Positions 1 through 8,346 of a stretch of 64,000 nt of DNA are shown piece after piece (positions within the stretch are counted from its first letter, which is position 1; every line of letters starts with the position of its first letter). Source of the DNA: Alistipes finegoldii DSM 17242 (GTDB lineage: Bacteria; Bacteroidota; Bacteroidia; Bacteroidales; Rikenellaceae). The stretch covers positions 3,241,501 to 3,305,500 of the forward strand of contig NC_018011.1 of the NCBI RefSeq assembly GCF_000265365.1, read 5' to 3'. The notes below the pieces were generated by a model. That model was not told the DNA's origin. It ran no database searches and worked only from the letters and a program-made list of their open reading frames with translations. Both the position numbers and the translations under genes were made by a program.

Positions 1-2
1 AC

Positions 3-908
3 GCTTCGGGAGCGCCCGCCGTGCCTTGGGACTGGACCGATACGGCCAAACTCAACTATGCCGAACGCGAAGTGTGGCGCGCGCAGGGCGACGCCATGGA
101 ATTCTGGGTCCGCGAACACGGCGTGGACGGCTTCCGCTGCGACATGGCGATGCTGGTTCCGATCGAATTCTGGAACGAGACGGCGCAACGCCTGCGGCGG
201 GTGAAGCCCGATCTGTTCATGCTGGCCGAAGCCGAGGAGACCTACCTTTTCGACGGGGGAGCCTTCGACGCCTGCTATGCGTGGGAGATGCACCACCTGA
301 TGAACGACGTGGCGCAGCAAAGGGTCCGCGTCACGTCGCTGCGCGACTACATCTATGCCGACCGCCGGCGCTATCCCCGTTCGGCCATGCGGCTGGCCTT
401 CACCTCCAACCACGACGAGAATTCGTGGAACGGCTCGGAGTTCGCCCGCATGGGCGCCGCCCGCGAGATCATGGCTGTCTTCACCTTCGTCGTGCCGCGC
501 GGCCTGCCGCTGATCTACACCGGTCAGGAGATCGGCTACGACCATTCGTTCGCCTTCTTCGACCGCGACCCGCTTCCCGCCTACGGCTCCAATCCCTTTT
601 CGGAGTTCTACCGCCGTCTGACGGCGCTGCGGCACGCCAATCCGGCGCTCGCATCGGGCGAACGGGGCGGCGAGATGATCGAGATACGCAACAACGCCGA
701 GGACTGCCTGATGATTGCGGTCCGCGAGGCGGAGGGCAACTGCGTCGTCGCGGTCATGAACCTCTCGCCCTATGCGATCCATGCCGATTACTATACGGGC
801 ATCTACGCCGGCATGTACACCGACGCCATGACGGGCCGCCCCGGCGAACTCCGCGGCCACGTCGAGGAGGATATGGCGCCGTGGAGCTACCGCATCCTGA
901 CCCGCTGA
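3..908 (+). CDS. alpha-amylase family glycoside hydrolase (GH13), 5' end outside window
   Basis: C-terminal part of a GH13 enzyme that hydrolyses or rearranges alpha-glucans; the frame is already open at the first bases. The catalytic set is visible: GVDGFRCD with the nucleophile Asp codon at 141, LAEAEE with the acid/base Glu codon at 228, and SNHDEN with the transition-state Asp codon at 414. A beta-sandwich domain follows and ends at residues WSYRILTR. No signal peptide can be judged because the N-terminus is missing. A strong terminator follows. The family is clear; the exact substrate (amylase, neopullulanase or other) is not. Confidence 0.85.
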   Translation, partial: ASGAPAVPWDWTDTAKLNYAEREVWRAQGDAMEFWVREHGVDGFRCDMAMLVPIEFWNETAQRLRRVKPDLFMLAEAEETYLFDGGAFDACYAWEMHHLMNDVAQQRVRVTSLRDYIYADRRRYPRSAMRLAFTSNHDENSWNGSEFARMGAAREIMAVFTFVVPRGLPLIYTGQEIGYDHSFAFFDRDPLPAYGSNPFSEFYRRLTALRHANPALASGERGGEMIEIRNNAEDCLMIAVREAEGNCVVAVMNLSPYAIHADYYTGIYAGMYTDAMTGRPGELRGHVEEDMAPWSYRILTR

Positions 909-924
909 CGCCTCTGTGCCGCCG

Positions 925-961
925 AAAAAAGACCGCCGCGCGACAGGGCGGCCTTTTTTTT
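925..961 (+). terminator. intrinsic terminator of the GH13 gene
   Basis: GC-rich stem (ccgcc at 933-937 with ggcgg at 947-951) followed by a run of eight T, 17 bp after the GH13 stop. Confidence 0.75.
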
Positions 962-1015
962 GCATTTTGTCCGGTAACTTCCTGCCGGAATCCGTTCCGG
1001 TTCCGGAATATTTGC

Positions 1016-1023
1016 TATTTTTG
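1016..1023 (+). promoter_or_regulatory. -7 box (TATTTTTG) for the TPM-domain gene
   Basis: Matches the Bacteroidota -7 consensus TAnnTTTG. No clean -33 TTG lies 19-21 bp upstream. It sits only 3 bp before the ATG at 1027 and 9 bp before the ATG at 1033, so the transcript would have little or no 5' leader. Confidence 0.45.
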
Positions 1024-1026
1024 CCG

Positions 1027-1965
1027 ATGAATATGAGACGCTTTATCATTCTTTGCCTGCTGCTCTTTGCGAGCCTTGCGGCGCAGGCCCGGAGCTACCG
1101 CGCCGAGGATATCCCCAATGTCCAGCGCGCCGACCGTACGCGCTACGTGTCGAATCCCGACGGTATCCTTTCGCCCGGCGCCGTAGCGCGTATCGACTCG
1201 GTCTGCGGGGCGCTCCGCGACCGGGCGATTGCTCAGGTGGCCGTGGTGGCCGTGGACGACATTGCGGGCGGCGACGTCTTCGATTTCGCCGTCGATCTCT
1301 TTACGCAGTGGGGCGTGGGGCGCGCCGAGAACGACAACGGGCTGGGCATCCTGCTGGTCAGGGACCGGCGTGAAATCCGCTTCGTCACGGGCGGAGGGCT
1401 TGAAGGCGTGCTTCCCGACGCCGTCTGCAAGCGGATTCAGCTGAAATACATGCTGCCCGCCTTCCGCGAGGGCGACTACAGCCGCGGCATGGTCGCGGGC
1501 GTCGAAGCCGCGGCGCAGCTGCTCGAAGGCAGCGAACTGGATCTGGGCGGTACGGATACCGCGGACGGGGAGCTTCCGTCGTGGGCCGTCTTCCTGATCG
1601 TCGTCGGATTCGTCGTCCTGCCGCTGGGCGTCGTCATGCTCGGCTATTATGCCCGCAAACGCTGCCCGAAGTGCCACAAACCGACGCTTCGGCAGCAGTC
1701 GAACCGTATTTTGCAGGTGACTCCCAGCTACCGGCTGGTCGAGTACACCTACGTCTGCTCCAACTGCGGGGCCGTGGTGAAGCGGCGGGCCAAAAATCTG
1801 CGCGACGACAATTTCGGCGGTGGCGGCGGGACGATCATCGGCGGCTTCGGCGGCTTCGGCGGTTTCGGCGGTTTCGGCGGTTTCGGCGGCGGATCGCGCG
1901 GCGGCTTCGGCGGCGGTTTCGGCGGCGGGTCGTTCGGGGGCGGAGGCGCCGGATCGCGCTGGTAG
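1027..1965 (+). CDS. TPM-domain membrane protein with zinc-ribbon-like motif and Gly-rich tail
   Basis: A 312-residue protein. Signal peptide at residues 1-22, then a TPM domain (about 30-165; FTQWGVGRAENDNGLGILLV is its typical core), a transmembrane helix at about 184-207, a cytoplasmic CPKC...CSNC pair (about 212-246) that looks like a zinc ribbon, and a tail from about 264 made almost wholly of Gly and Phe (GGFGG units). TPM proteins of Bacteroidota often neighbour LemA, as here; their role is membrane-associated and uncertain, with photosystem repair or phosphatase activity described for plant relatives. ATG 1033 is an equally possible start, since the -7 box almost touches ATG 1027. Confidence 0.85.
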   Translation: MNMRRFIILCLLLFASLAAQARSYRAEDIPNVQRADRTRYVSNPDGILSPGAVARIDSVCGALRDRAIAQVAVVAVDDIAGGDVFDFAVDLFTQWGVGRAENDNGLGILLVRDRREIRFVTGGGLEGVLPDAVCKRIQLKYMLPAFREGDYSRGMVAGVEAAAQLLEGSELDLGGTDTADGELPSWAVFLIVVGFVVLPLGVVMLGYYARKRCPKCHKPTLRQQSNRILQVTPSYRLVEYTYVCSNCGAVVKRRAKNLRDDNFGGGGGTIIGGFGGFGGFGGFGGFGGGSRGGFGGGFGGGSFGGGGAGSRW

Positions 1966-2331
1966 GGGCGGATGTCCGTTCGCCGGTCCGGAGACCGCCG
2001 GTTCGGCCGTCCGGTCGTCCGTCGGTCCGGGAAACCGCCGGTTCGTTGGTTCTCCGGTCCGGCAGCTCGCTTGCTCGGTTGGCCGCCGGTTGGTTTGTTC
2101 TGCAGACCGGTAGTTCCGCCGTCCGGTAGTTCCGCCGTCCGGTCGTCCGGCTGTCCGATAGTCCGTCGGCTGTCTTCACCCGTAATTCCGGCCGCGTGCG
2201 GCGACTCTTTTCGCCGGGGGCTTAGGGAGGACCGATTTGAGATTCGTGAGTGACGCCGAAGGCGGCTGCAGCGGCCGAAGGCGGAAAGATATGACTGAAA
2301 ATTGTGTATTAAAAATAAAAAATTGTCGATT
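1966..2331 (+). repeat. A-poor low-complexity intergenic tract
   Basis: The 366 bp between the TPM and lemA genes. Positions 1970-2180 are built from ccgg/gtccg-type words with very few A on the + strand. A 16-bp unit (ggtagttccgccgtcc) occurs twice in tandem at 2109-2140. I see no conserved gene in any frame. The last 100 bp are ordinary AT-richer leader for lemA. Confidence 0.6.
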
Positions 2332-2907
2332 ATGAAAAAATGGATTTGGATTGGAGTCGCCGCCCTCGTGGTGATCTTCTTCTATGCAACGTACAACGGA
2401 TTCGTCAACAAGGAAGAGGGCGTTAAGACCGCATGGGCCAACGTCGAGACGCAGTATCAGCGTCGTGCCGACCTGATTCCCAATTTGGTGAATACGGTCA
2501 AGGGCTATGCGGCCCACGAGACGCAGACCTTTACCGAGGTGACCGAAGCCCGCGCCAAAGCCACCTCGATCAACTTGTCGGCCGACGACCTGACGCCCGA
2601 AAAGCTGGCCGAGTTCCAGCAGGCGCAGGCGCAGGTGCGCTCGGCGCTGGGCCGCCTGATTGCCGTGTCGGAGAGCTATCCCGACCTGAAGGCCAATCAG
2701 AACTTCCTCGAACTGCAGGCGCAGCTCGAAGGCACCGAAAACCGTATTTCGGTGGCCCGCAAGCAGTTCAACGAAGTGGCCCGGACCTATAACGTCTCCG
2801 TGCGCCGCTTCCCGGCCAACCTCGTCGCCAAAATGTTCGGTTTCGAGCAGAAGCCCTACTTCGAGTCGGCCGAAGGCTCCGAAGCCGCGCCGCAGGTACA
2901 GTTCTAA
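2332..2907 (+). CDS. lemA: LemA family protein
   Basis: 191 residues: N-terminal membrane helix at about 4-22, then a helical domain with the LemA hallmarks GVKTAWANVETQYQRRADLI and LVNTVKGYA (about 35-65) and an ETQTFTEVTEARAKA helix. Family length and architecture are normal. LemA proteins are small membrane-anchored helical-bundle proteins of unsettled function, often next to TPM proteins as here. I chose ATG 2332 because it gives the usual MKKWIWIG start; upstream in-frame extension lacks similarity. The EamA gene follows after 5 bp, suggesting cotranscription. Confidence 0.9.
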   Translation: MKKWIWIGVAALVVIFFYATYNGFVNKEEGVKTAWANVETQYQRRADLIPNLVNTVKGYAAHETQTFTEVTEARAKATSINLSADDLTPEKLAEFQQAQAQVRSALGRLIAVSESYPDLKANQNFLELQAQLEGTENRISVARKQFNEVARTYNVSVRRFPANLVAKMFGFEQKPYFESAEGSEAAPQVQF

Positions 2908-2912
2908 AGGAA

Positions 2913-3824
2913 ATGGCGAACGCTAAGTCGCGCGGCTGCGTGCTGGGTGCCGTGGCCGCCGCCAGTTACGGATTGAATCCGCTCTTCACGTTGCCCCTCT
3001 ACGAGGCGGGCATGGGAGTGGATTCGGTGCTTTTCTACCGTTATCTGCTGGCTGCGGCGATGCTGGGCGCGTTGATGCTCGTCCGGCGGCAGTCGTTCGC
3101 CGTGCGCCGCCGCGACCTTGTGCCGCTGGCGGTCATGGGACTGCTCTTTTCTTTCTCGTCGCTCTTCCTGTTCGAGAGCTACAACCACATGGACGCGGGC
3201 ATCGCTTCGACCATCCTGTTCCTCTATCCCGTGCTGGTCGCGGTCATCATGGCCGTCGGTTTCCACGAGAAAGTGAGCCGGATCACCATGCTCTCGATCC
3301 TGCTGGCCTTCACCGGCATCGCCATGCTCTACAAAGGCGGCGGTGAGCCGCTCTCCTTTCTCGGCGTCGCGCTGGTTTTTCTCTCGTCGCTCTGCTATGC
3401 GGTCTACATCGTGGGCGTCAACCGCTCGTCGCTGCGCGGCCTGCCGACCGAGAAACTCACCTTTTACGCTCTGCTGTTCGGCCTGAGCGTCTATGTCGTG
3501 CGCCTGCGCTTCTGCGCCGACCTGCAGGCGATCCCCACGCCCGGACTCTGGATCAACGCCGTCTCGCTGGCGCTCTTTCCGACGATCGTGTCGCTGGTGA
3601 CGATGGCCGCCGCCATCCGCGCCATCGGCTCTACGCCCACGGCGATTCTCGGTGCGCTGGAACCCCTTACGGCCCTCTTTTTCGGCGTCGTGGTCTTCGG
3701 CGAACGGCTCACGCCGCGCATCGTGCTGGGCGTGGTGCTGATTTTGGTTGCCGTGACGCTCATCATCGCCGGTCGGTCACTGCATATTCCCTTTCCGCAC
3801 CTGCGGTTCCGCCGGGCGCGGTAG
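2913..3824 (+). CDS. EamA/DMT family transporter
   Basis: 303 residues with ten predicted membrane helices in two EamA halves (about 8-135 and 148-290). The second half has the typical SLVTMAAAIRAIGSTPTAIL and LEPLTALFFGVVVFGE segments. Such proteins are inner-membrane metabolite exporters of the drug/metabolite transporter superfamily; the substrate cannot be read from the sequence. An aaagga stretch precedes the ATG, and the gene starts 5 bp after lemA. A bidirectional terminator follows within 20 bp of the stop. Confidence 0.85.
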   Translation: MANAKSRGCVLGAVAAASYGLNPLFTLPLYEAGMGVDSVLFYRYLLAAAMLGALMLVRRQSFAVRRRDLVPLAVMGLLFSFSSLFLFESYNHMDAGIASTILFLYPVLVAVIMAVGFHEKVSRITMLSILLAFTGIAMLYKGGGEPLSFLGVALVFLSSLCYAVYIVGVNRSSLRGLPTEKLTFYALLFGLSVYVVRLRFCADLQAIPTPGLWINAVSLALFPTIVSLVTMAAAIRAIGSTPTAILGALEPLTALFFGVVVFGERLTPRIVLGVVLILVAVTLIIAGRSLHIPFPHLRFRRAR

Positions 3825-3841
3825 GGTAGTGGCGGAGTATG

Positions 3842-3877
3842 AAAGAGAATGCGGCATTAAGCCGCATTCTCTTTTTC
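3842..3877 (+). terminator. bidirectional terminator between convergent genes
   Basis: Perfect 12-bp stem (agaatgcggc... at 3845-3855 with its complement at 3861-3871), loop attaa, T-run on the + side and A-run on the left, so it can serve both the EamA gene and the convergent outer-membrane gene. Confidence 0.85.
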
Positions 3878-3919
3878 CTGTCCGCCATGGTCGTCAGGGG
3901 TGGTTGCCGCGCGGACGAT

Positions 3920-6292
3920 CTACAACCGGCTCTTCTCGTCGGCCGAACCCGCCTCGACGGCCCTGCGCTTGAAGGCCTTGCCCGACTTGAAGTTGTAGCT
4001 CAGCGAAATGCGGAATTCTCGGCAGTTCCATTGCTGGGACACATCCACCCTGCGGACGAATCCTTCGCCGCGTGCGCCGACGTGCTGCGGGCGGTCGATC
4101 AGGTTGCGCACCGAGCATGCGGCGGTGAACTTGTCGCCGAACCGTTTTTTGATCCCCGCATTGAGGAAGTGCATCGGCTCCACCCAGCAGTTGCCGAAGT
4201 CCATGCGGCCCTGAAGGCGGTACGACAGGTCGATGTAGAACTTCGCGGGGAGCGTGAAGGTGGTCGAAGCGTTCGCGAAATAGAAGTTGTAATGCGCTTC
4301 GGGCGTATGCTGGTCGACGCGCTGGCCCTGACGGATGTAGGTGGCGTTGAGGTTCATGGTCCACCATTTGGCGAACTGGCACGGCGCATTGGCCGAGACG
4401 TAATAACTCTTCGTCGTGTCGTAATTGACCCACGCTATGCACAGCCGCTTCGGGTCGTCGGCGTCGGGACGCATCGTCTGCTGTATTTCGCCGGTCTGGA
4501 CGACGGTGCCGCCCGTAAGCGTGTATTTGTGTTTCAGCACCAGCGTCAGGCTCGCGTCGTGCTTGTAGGCCGGATCGAGTTCCGGATTTCCCGTCTGATA
4601 GGTGTAGTCCGAAATCTGGAACCGCTGCGGGTTGAGGGTCCAGAACCGAGGCCGCTCGATTGTGCGGGCGTACTGTGCGATCAGCGAATAGGCGCCGTCC
4701 TTGGTGAGTGCATAGGAGACGTTGGCGTTGGGGAACAGACTGAAATAATTCTGCGCGATGCCGTGCCCTTTGCCTTCGGTGCGGGTGTACTCGCCGCGCA
4801 CTCCCGCCACCAAGCTCCAGCGTCCGAGATTGGCCGACGCGATGCCGTACGCCGCGGCGATGTTCTCCGTGTAGTTGATCGTGAAACTCTGGTTGTCGTT
4901 GCGCGCCCATGCGTCGTCTTTCAGGTATTCGTACAGCGCGTCGTTGTGCATGTCGTTGTAGGTGTACTTGGCGCCGGCCCGCAGCGACCAGCGGGGCGAG
5001 AATTTCTTGTCGAAGGCCAGCGTGGCGGTGGTCACGTTGTAGACCGAGACCGAATTGTCGCGGTAGGCCGAGTCTGCGGCGGGCGCGGGGGCCGGAGCGG
5101 TTATGCGGCTGAAGTTGTCGTTCTCGGCGTCCGTGGTGCGGCGGTTGTAGTCGGCCAGCACCTTGAGCGTCGAACCCAGCGAGTCGATCTTCCAGATGTA
5201 GTTGAACGTCAGCGAGTAGTTGTTGCGCGCTGTGAAATTGTCATAGCGGCTGTCGGTGCGGGTCACCCCCTCTTCGGCCGTGAAGTCCGTGTAGGAGTCG
5301 TTGGGACCTTTTTCGCGGTTGCGCCAGTATTCGAACTCCGCGCCGACGCTCTGGCGGGAATTGATCTCGTACACCGAACCGAAGCTCGCGCCGAAATTCC
5401 GGTCGCGTTCGAATTTTTCGGAGTGGGCTTCGAGACTGTTGCTCCCCGACGTGTAGCGGGTGTTTTCGTCCGATTCGAATTCGTCGGTTTCGAGGTTGAA
5501 CCACGCCAGCCCGTAGAGGTCGAGCCGTCCCGAATGGTAGTTGACGCGCGCACGGGGATTGACCGACCGCACCCAGCGGCCCAGCCGCGAATCGACCGAC
5601 AGCGACCCCTCCATGCCGTTTTCGCGGCGTTTGCGGAGCGTTATCCGGATGATGCCGCCCGACGAATCCGCATCGTAGTCCGCGCCGGTCGTGGGCACGA
5701 CCTCGATTTTCTGGATGTCGTCGGCGCGCAGCGAACGCAGGTAGGTCAGCAGCTGCGCCGGTTCCATGCGCAGCTCGCGGTCGTTGACGTACACCTTCGA
5801 ACCGCTCTTGCCGTTGATCGAGATCTTCTCGTCGTCCACCCATACGCCCGGAGCGCGCTCCAGCAGTTCGATGCCATCCTTGCCGATCGCCGCCGGGGCG
5901 TTGGCCACATCGACGACAAAGCGGTCGGCCTCGCGGCGGATCAGCTGCGCCTTGACCACCACGCCCTCGATCTGCGTCGAGGAGCTTTTCAGCACGATGT
6001 CGCCCAGATCGTTGTCCGCATCGACGCGCACCTGCCGCAGGACGGGATCGAAACCCAGATACTGGATCGAGAGGGTGTATTCGCCCGTCGGGACCTTCAG
6101 CTCGAAACGTCCGGCGTCGTCGGTCGCCATGCCGGCCACCTGCTCGCCGCCCCTGAGCAGTACCACCGTCGCATACTCCACGGCCTGTCCCTGCGCGTCC
6201 ACGACGCGGCCTCCGGCCGGATACATGCGGGCCGCTGTTGCGTTCGCCGCAGCCATTGCGAGCAGCAGGATAAGGAGGATAAGTTTTTTCAT
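3920..6292 (-). CDS. outer-membrane beta-barrel protein (TonB receptor-like, OMP_b-brl_3 type) with carboxypeptidase-regulatory-like domain
   Basis: 790 residues. Signal peptide (1-21), a CarboxypepD_reg-like beta-sandwich (about 27-110; GRVVDAQGQAVEYATVVLL), a plug-like region (about 115-220; IEVVPTTGADYDADSSGGII), then a long beta-barrel ending near residue 775. The C-terminus is basic and lacks a classic terminal Phe. This family is known in Bacteroidota as outer-membrane proteins related to TonB-dependent receptors; its ligand is usually unknown. No SusD-like partner lies next to it. It is monocistronic, with its own promoter and terminator. Confidence 0.85.
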   Translation of the reverse strand: MKKLILLILLLAMAAANATAARMYPAGGRVVDAQGQAVEYATVVLLRGGEQVAGMATDDAGRFELKVPTGEYTLSIQYLGFDPVLRQVRVDADNDLGDIVLKSSSTQIEGVVVKAQLIRREADRFVVDVANAPAAIGKDGIELLERAPGVWVDDEKISINGKSGSKVYVNDRELRMEPAQLLTYLRSLRADDIQKIEVVPTTGADYDADSSGGIIRITLRKRRENGMEGSLSVDSRLGRWVRSVNPRARVNYHSGRLDLYGLAWFNLETDEFESDENTRYTSGSNSLEAHSEKFERDRNFGASFGSVYEINSRQSVGAEFEYWRNREKGPNDSYTDFTAEEGVTRTDSRYDNFTARNNYSLTFNYIWKIDSLGSTLKVLADYNRRTTDAENDNFSRITAPAPAPAADSAYRDNSVSVYNVTTATLAFDKKFSPRWSLRAGAKYTYNDMHNDALYEYLKDDAWARNDNQSFTINYTENIAAAYGIASANLGRWSLVAGVRGEYTRTEGKGHGIAQNYFSLFPNANVSYALTKDGAYSLIAQYARTIERPRFWTLNPQRFQISDYTYQTGNPELDPAYKHDASLTLVLKHKYTLTGGTVVQTGEIQQTMRPDADDPKRLCIAWVNYDTTKSYYVSANAPCQFAKWWTMNLNATYIRQGQRVDQHTPEAHYNFYFANASTTFTLPAKFYIDLSYRLQGRMDFGNCWVEPMHFLNAGIKKRFGDKFTAACSVRNLIDRPQHVGARGEGFVRRVDVSQQWNCREFRISLSYNFKSGKAFKRRAVEAGSADEKSRL

Positions 6293-6340
6293 AATATTCT
6301 GCGTTTAATTGTAATCTGCGTAGCATTTTAGTTGACGTGG

Positions 6341-6372
6341 CAAAGATATGTAAAAATGTTTATACTTTGCAA
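6341..6372 (-). promoter_or_regulatory. promoter of the outer-membrane beta-barrel gene
   Basis: On the minus strand: -33 TTGC (6369-6372), 20-bp spacer, -7 TATCTTTG (6341-6348), 49 bp before the start codon. Both elements fit the Bacteroidota consensus. Confidence 0.7.
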
Positions 6373-6411
6373 TGCATAGTACTGTATTTTTGCAGAAAAT
6401 TTTGATACATA

Positions 6412-6449
6412 TATAAATAAGACCTCCGTACCGGCAGGGTACGGAGGTC
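6412..6449 (-). terminator. terminator of the MerR regulator gene
   Basis: A 12-bp perfect stem (6421-6432 with 6438-6449) with a ggcag loop; reading on the minus strand it is followed by a T-rich stretch. It lies 22 bp past the stop. Confidence 0.8.
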
Positions 6450-6470
6450 CGAAAGGGTAGGACGGCGGGG

Positions 6471-7301
6471 TTACCTGCCTGCCGGAATCTGAATTTCGGT
6501 CAGCCACTCTTCCTCGCTGTCCTTGTTCCAGATGCCGTCGATATAGCTGAACCGGGGGCTTCCCGCGAGCTTGTATCCCTCTTTTTCGACGTATGCGTAA
6601 AGCTCGGCGAAGGTCTGCGGCAGGGTGTCGTAGTTTCCGCGGTGATACATGCACACGGCCGTCGGCACGGCCTCCAGCTCCTTGAATTCAATCAGCTCCG
6701 ACTCCTCTTTCCGTTCGGTCACCGCTTCGCAGTATTCGATGTCGATGTCCCGTTCCCTGAATTCGCAGGTGTGGTCGATCGTGAAGCAGTAGCCCGGTTC
6801 GGAACATTCGCAACCCAGCCGCGCCATCTCCGGTCCGATGACATTGGGGCAGAGGTCGAACAGTTCGTCGTAGCCCCTGACGACCCGGCGGTGGCTGGCG
6901 ACGACGACCGCCGGCAGCTCTTTGATAAATGCTTTTTCCATTTTCTTCGGTTTTGCGAGTTCTTTTCCCAGCCTTTCCAGCTCCGTCATGCGCCGCTCCA
7001 GCCGGAGCAGCGTCTCCCGGCACTCCGCGGTTTTGGCCGCGATAAGCTCCGGCGACGGGCGCGTCCGCCCCTCGTCGAACAGCTCTCCGATCTCTTCGAG
7101 CGTGAATCCCAGCTCCTTGAGGTAGCGGATAGTGTTCATCCTTCCCAGCTGGCATACGTCGTAATAACGGTATCCGGTCCACTTGTCCACTTGGCTCGGT
7201 ACGAGCAGTCCGATCTCTTCGTAGTGCCGCAATGTCTTGACGGTAACCCGGTTGAGCTTGGAAAATTCTCCGATTTTGAATTTGATTTTCGTTGTCTTCA
7301 T
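6471..7301 (-). CDS. MerR family regulator with GyrI-like effector-binding domain
   Basis: 276 residues. N-terminal MerR helix-turn-helix (about 8-75; IGEFSKLNRVTVKTLRHYEE, then GYRYYD), a coiled coil (about 82-115), and a GyrI-like ligand-binding domain (about 120-276; PAVVVASHRRVV, YHRGNYDTLPQTFAELYAYV). Family members bind small hydrophobic or cationic drugs and activate a promoter by twisting it. The start at ATG 7301 gives the usual IGEFSK spacing; longer in-frame extension would cross its own promoter. No efflux gene is adjacent, so it may control itself or a distant target. Confidence 0.88.
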   Translation of the reverse strand: MKTTKIKFKIGEFSKLNRVTVKTLRHYEEIGLLVPSQVDKWTGYRYYDVCQLGRMNTIRYLKELGFTLEEIGELFDEGRTRPSPELIAAKTAECRETLLRLERRMTELERLGKELAKPKKMEKAFIKELPAVVVASHRRVVRGYDELFDLCPNVIGPEMARLGCECSEPGYCFTIDHTCEFRERDIDIEYCEAVTERKEESELIEFKELEAVPTAVCMYHRGNYDTLPQTFAELYAYVEKEGYKLAGSPRFSYIDGIWNKDSEEEWLTEIQIPAGR

Positions 7302-7325
7302 AAACTCTGCGCAGTGTTCATGCGG

Positions 7326-7358
7326 CAAAGATACACCCTGACCTTGGGGACGGGTCAA
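7326..7358 (-). promoter_or_regulatory. merR promoter with an internal dyad (possible MerR operator)
   Basis: Minus strand: -7 TATCTTTG (7326-7333) and TTG at 7356-7358 with a long 22-bp spacer. Inside the spacer is an inverted repeat, TGACC-N9-GGTCA (7339-7357). A long spacer filled by a dyad is the geometry known for MerR-type operators, so autoregulation is likely. Confidence 0.55.
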
Positions 7359-7477
7359 CTGTTTCGCATTATTTTTTTTCGGCGGCCTGCGAAAAAAAAG
7401 GTCCGGCCCGACGGTCATCGTGAATATTTTGTTGAAAAATCGTTGCTCCCCGATTTAGGATTCCTGCGAATAATTCC

Positions 7478-7485
7478 TAAATTTG
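7478..7485 (+). promoter_or_regulatory. -7 box (TAAATTTG) upstream of the plsC operon
   Basis: Good -7 match on the + strand, 14 bp before a short open frame (7500) and 130 bp before plsC. No convincing -33 TTG at the usual spacing. Confidence 0.5.
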
Positions 7486-7499
7486 CAGATTGAATTATT

Positions 7500-7610
7500 A
7501 TGGCTCATTGTCCCCTGACGTTATTCCGAACGCTCCGCTATGCCGTTTTCCGCCCGATACGGCGTCCGGACGGGTGCGGCGGGGTGCGGCGGCCGGGCCT
7601 TAAAGACTGA
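7500..7610 (+). CDS. possible 36-codon leader ORF before plsC
   Basis: An ATG in the frequent attATG context opens a 36-residue frame (starts MAHCPLTLFRTLRYAVF, Arg-rich, ends RRPGLKD) that closes 4 bp before the plsC start and begins 14 bp after the -7 box. Placement suggests a translated leader, but the peptide resembles nothing I know and may be chance. Confidence 0.3.
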   Translation: MAHCPLTLFRTLRYAVFRPIRRPDGCGGVRRPGLKD

Positions 7611-7614
7611 TTTT

Positions 7615-8343
7615 ATGATAAGCGCAGTTTACTATATCTTTCTGGTCTTCCTCTGCACCTTTTTCATGGTGCTGTCGGCCGTCGCTCTGGTCGTGTGCTA
7701 TCCTTTCGACAAGGGCCGCCGCGTGGTGCACGAACTGTCGCGCATTCTGGTCCGCATCTTCTTCGCCGTGCCTCCCCGGTGGCGGCAGCGGGTGATCGGC
7801 CGGGAGTACGTGGACCGGAAGAAGAGTTACGTCATCGTGCTGAACCACAATACGGTGATCGACATCCCGACGCTTTACTACATTCCGCTCAATTTCCGCT
7901 GGGTCTCCAAGCGCGAGGTCTTCAAGACCCCCTTCTTCGGGCAGTACCTCGTCCTGCACGGCGACATCTGCATCAACCGCGGTCGCGCTTCCGAAGCGCT
8001 GGAGCAGATGGTCCGCGACGGCAAACTATGGATTTCGCGCGGCGCTTCGGTGGCCGTATTCCCTGAGGGTACGCGCTCCAAGGACGGCGAGATTCACCGT
8101 TTCAAGGCGGGAGCCTTCACGCTGGCCAAGGAGGCGGGCGTGGAGATTCTTCCCGTGGTGCTCGACGGTACGAAGACGCTCATCAAAAAGAACGCGCTGT
8201 TCAACTGGGGCAACCGGATCACGATCCGGGTGCTGCCCCCCGTCTCCGCCGGGCGGGTCGCCGCGGCCGAGACGCACGAACTGATGCAGGAGGTGCACGA
8301 CGCCATGTGCGCGGCCCTCGCCGAGATCCGAAACAAAAAATAG
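7615..8343 (+). CDS. plsC: 1-acyl-sn-glycerol-3-phosphate acyltransferase (PlsC-like)
   Basis: 242 residues. N-terminal membrane helix (about 3-25), then the acyltransferase fold with the HX4D catalytic motif NHNTVID (His78, Asp83), a substrate-binding block around 115-125 (ICINRGR) and the PEGTRS motif (150-155). The enzyme transfers an acyl group to lysophosphatidate to make phosphatidate at the inner membrane. I chose ATG 7615 because it places the hydrophobic helix at the very N-terminus; the frame is open further up but without similarity. parE starts 3 bp after its stop, so the two are cotranscribed. Confidence 0.88.
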   Translation: MISAVYYIFLVFLCTFFMVLSAVALVVCYPFDKGRRVVHELSRILVRIFFAVPPRWRQRVIGREYVDRKKSYVIVLNHNTVIDIPTLYYIPLNFRWVSKREVFKTPFFGQYLVLHGDICINRGRASEALEQMVRDGKLWISRGASVAVFPEGTRSKDGEIHRFKAGAFTLAKEAGVEILPVVLDGTKTLIKKNALFNWGNRITIRVLPPVSAGRVAAAETHELMQEVHDAMCAALAEIRNKK

Positions 8344-8346
8344 ACT

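Noticed and set aside
3839..6331. Plus-strand open frame of 830 codons opposite the outer-membrane protein
   Set aside because: Composition (runs of Val, Arg, Gly, Asp-less helices) is that of an antisense shadow in GC-rich DNA; the minus-strand gene has signal peptide, domains and a promoter.
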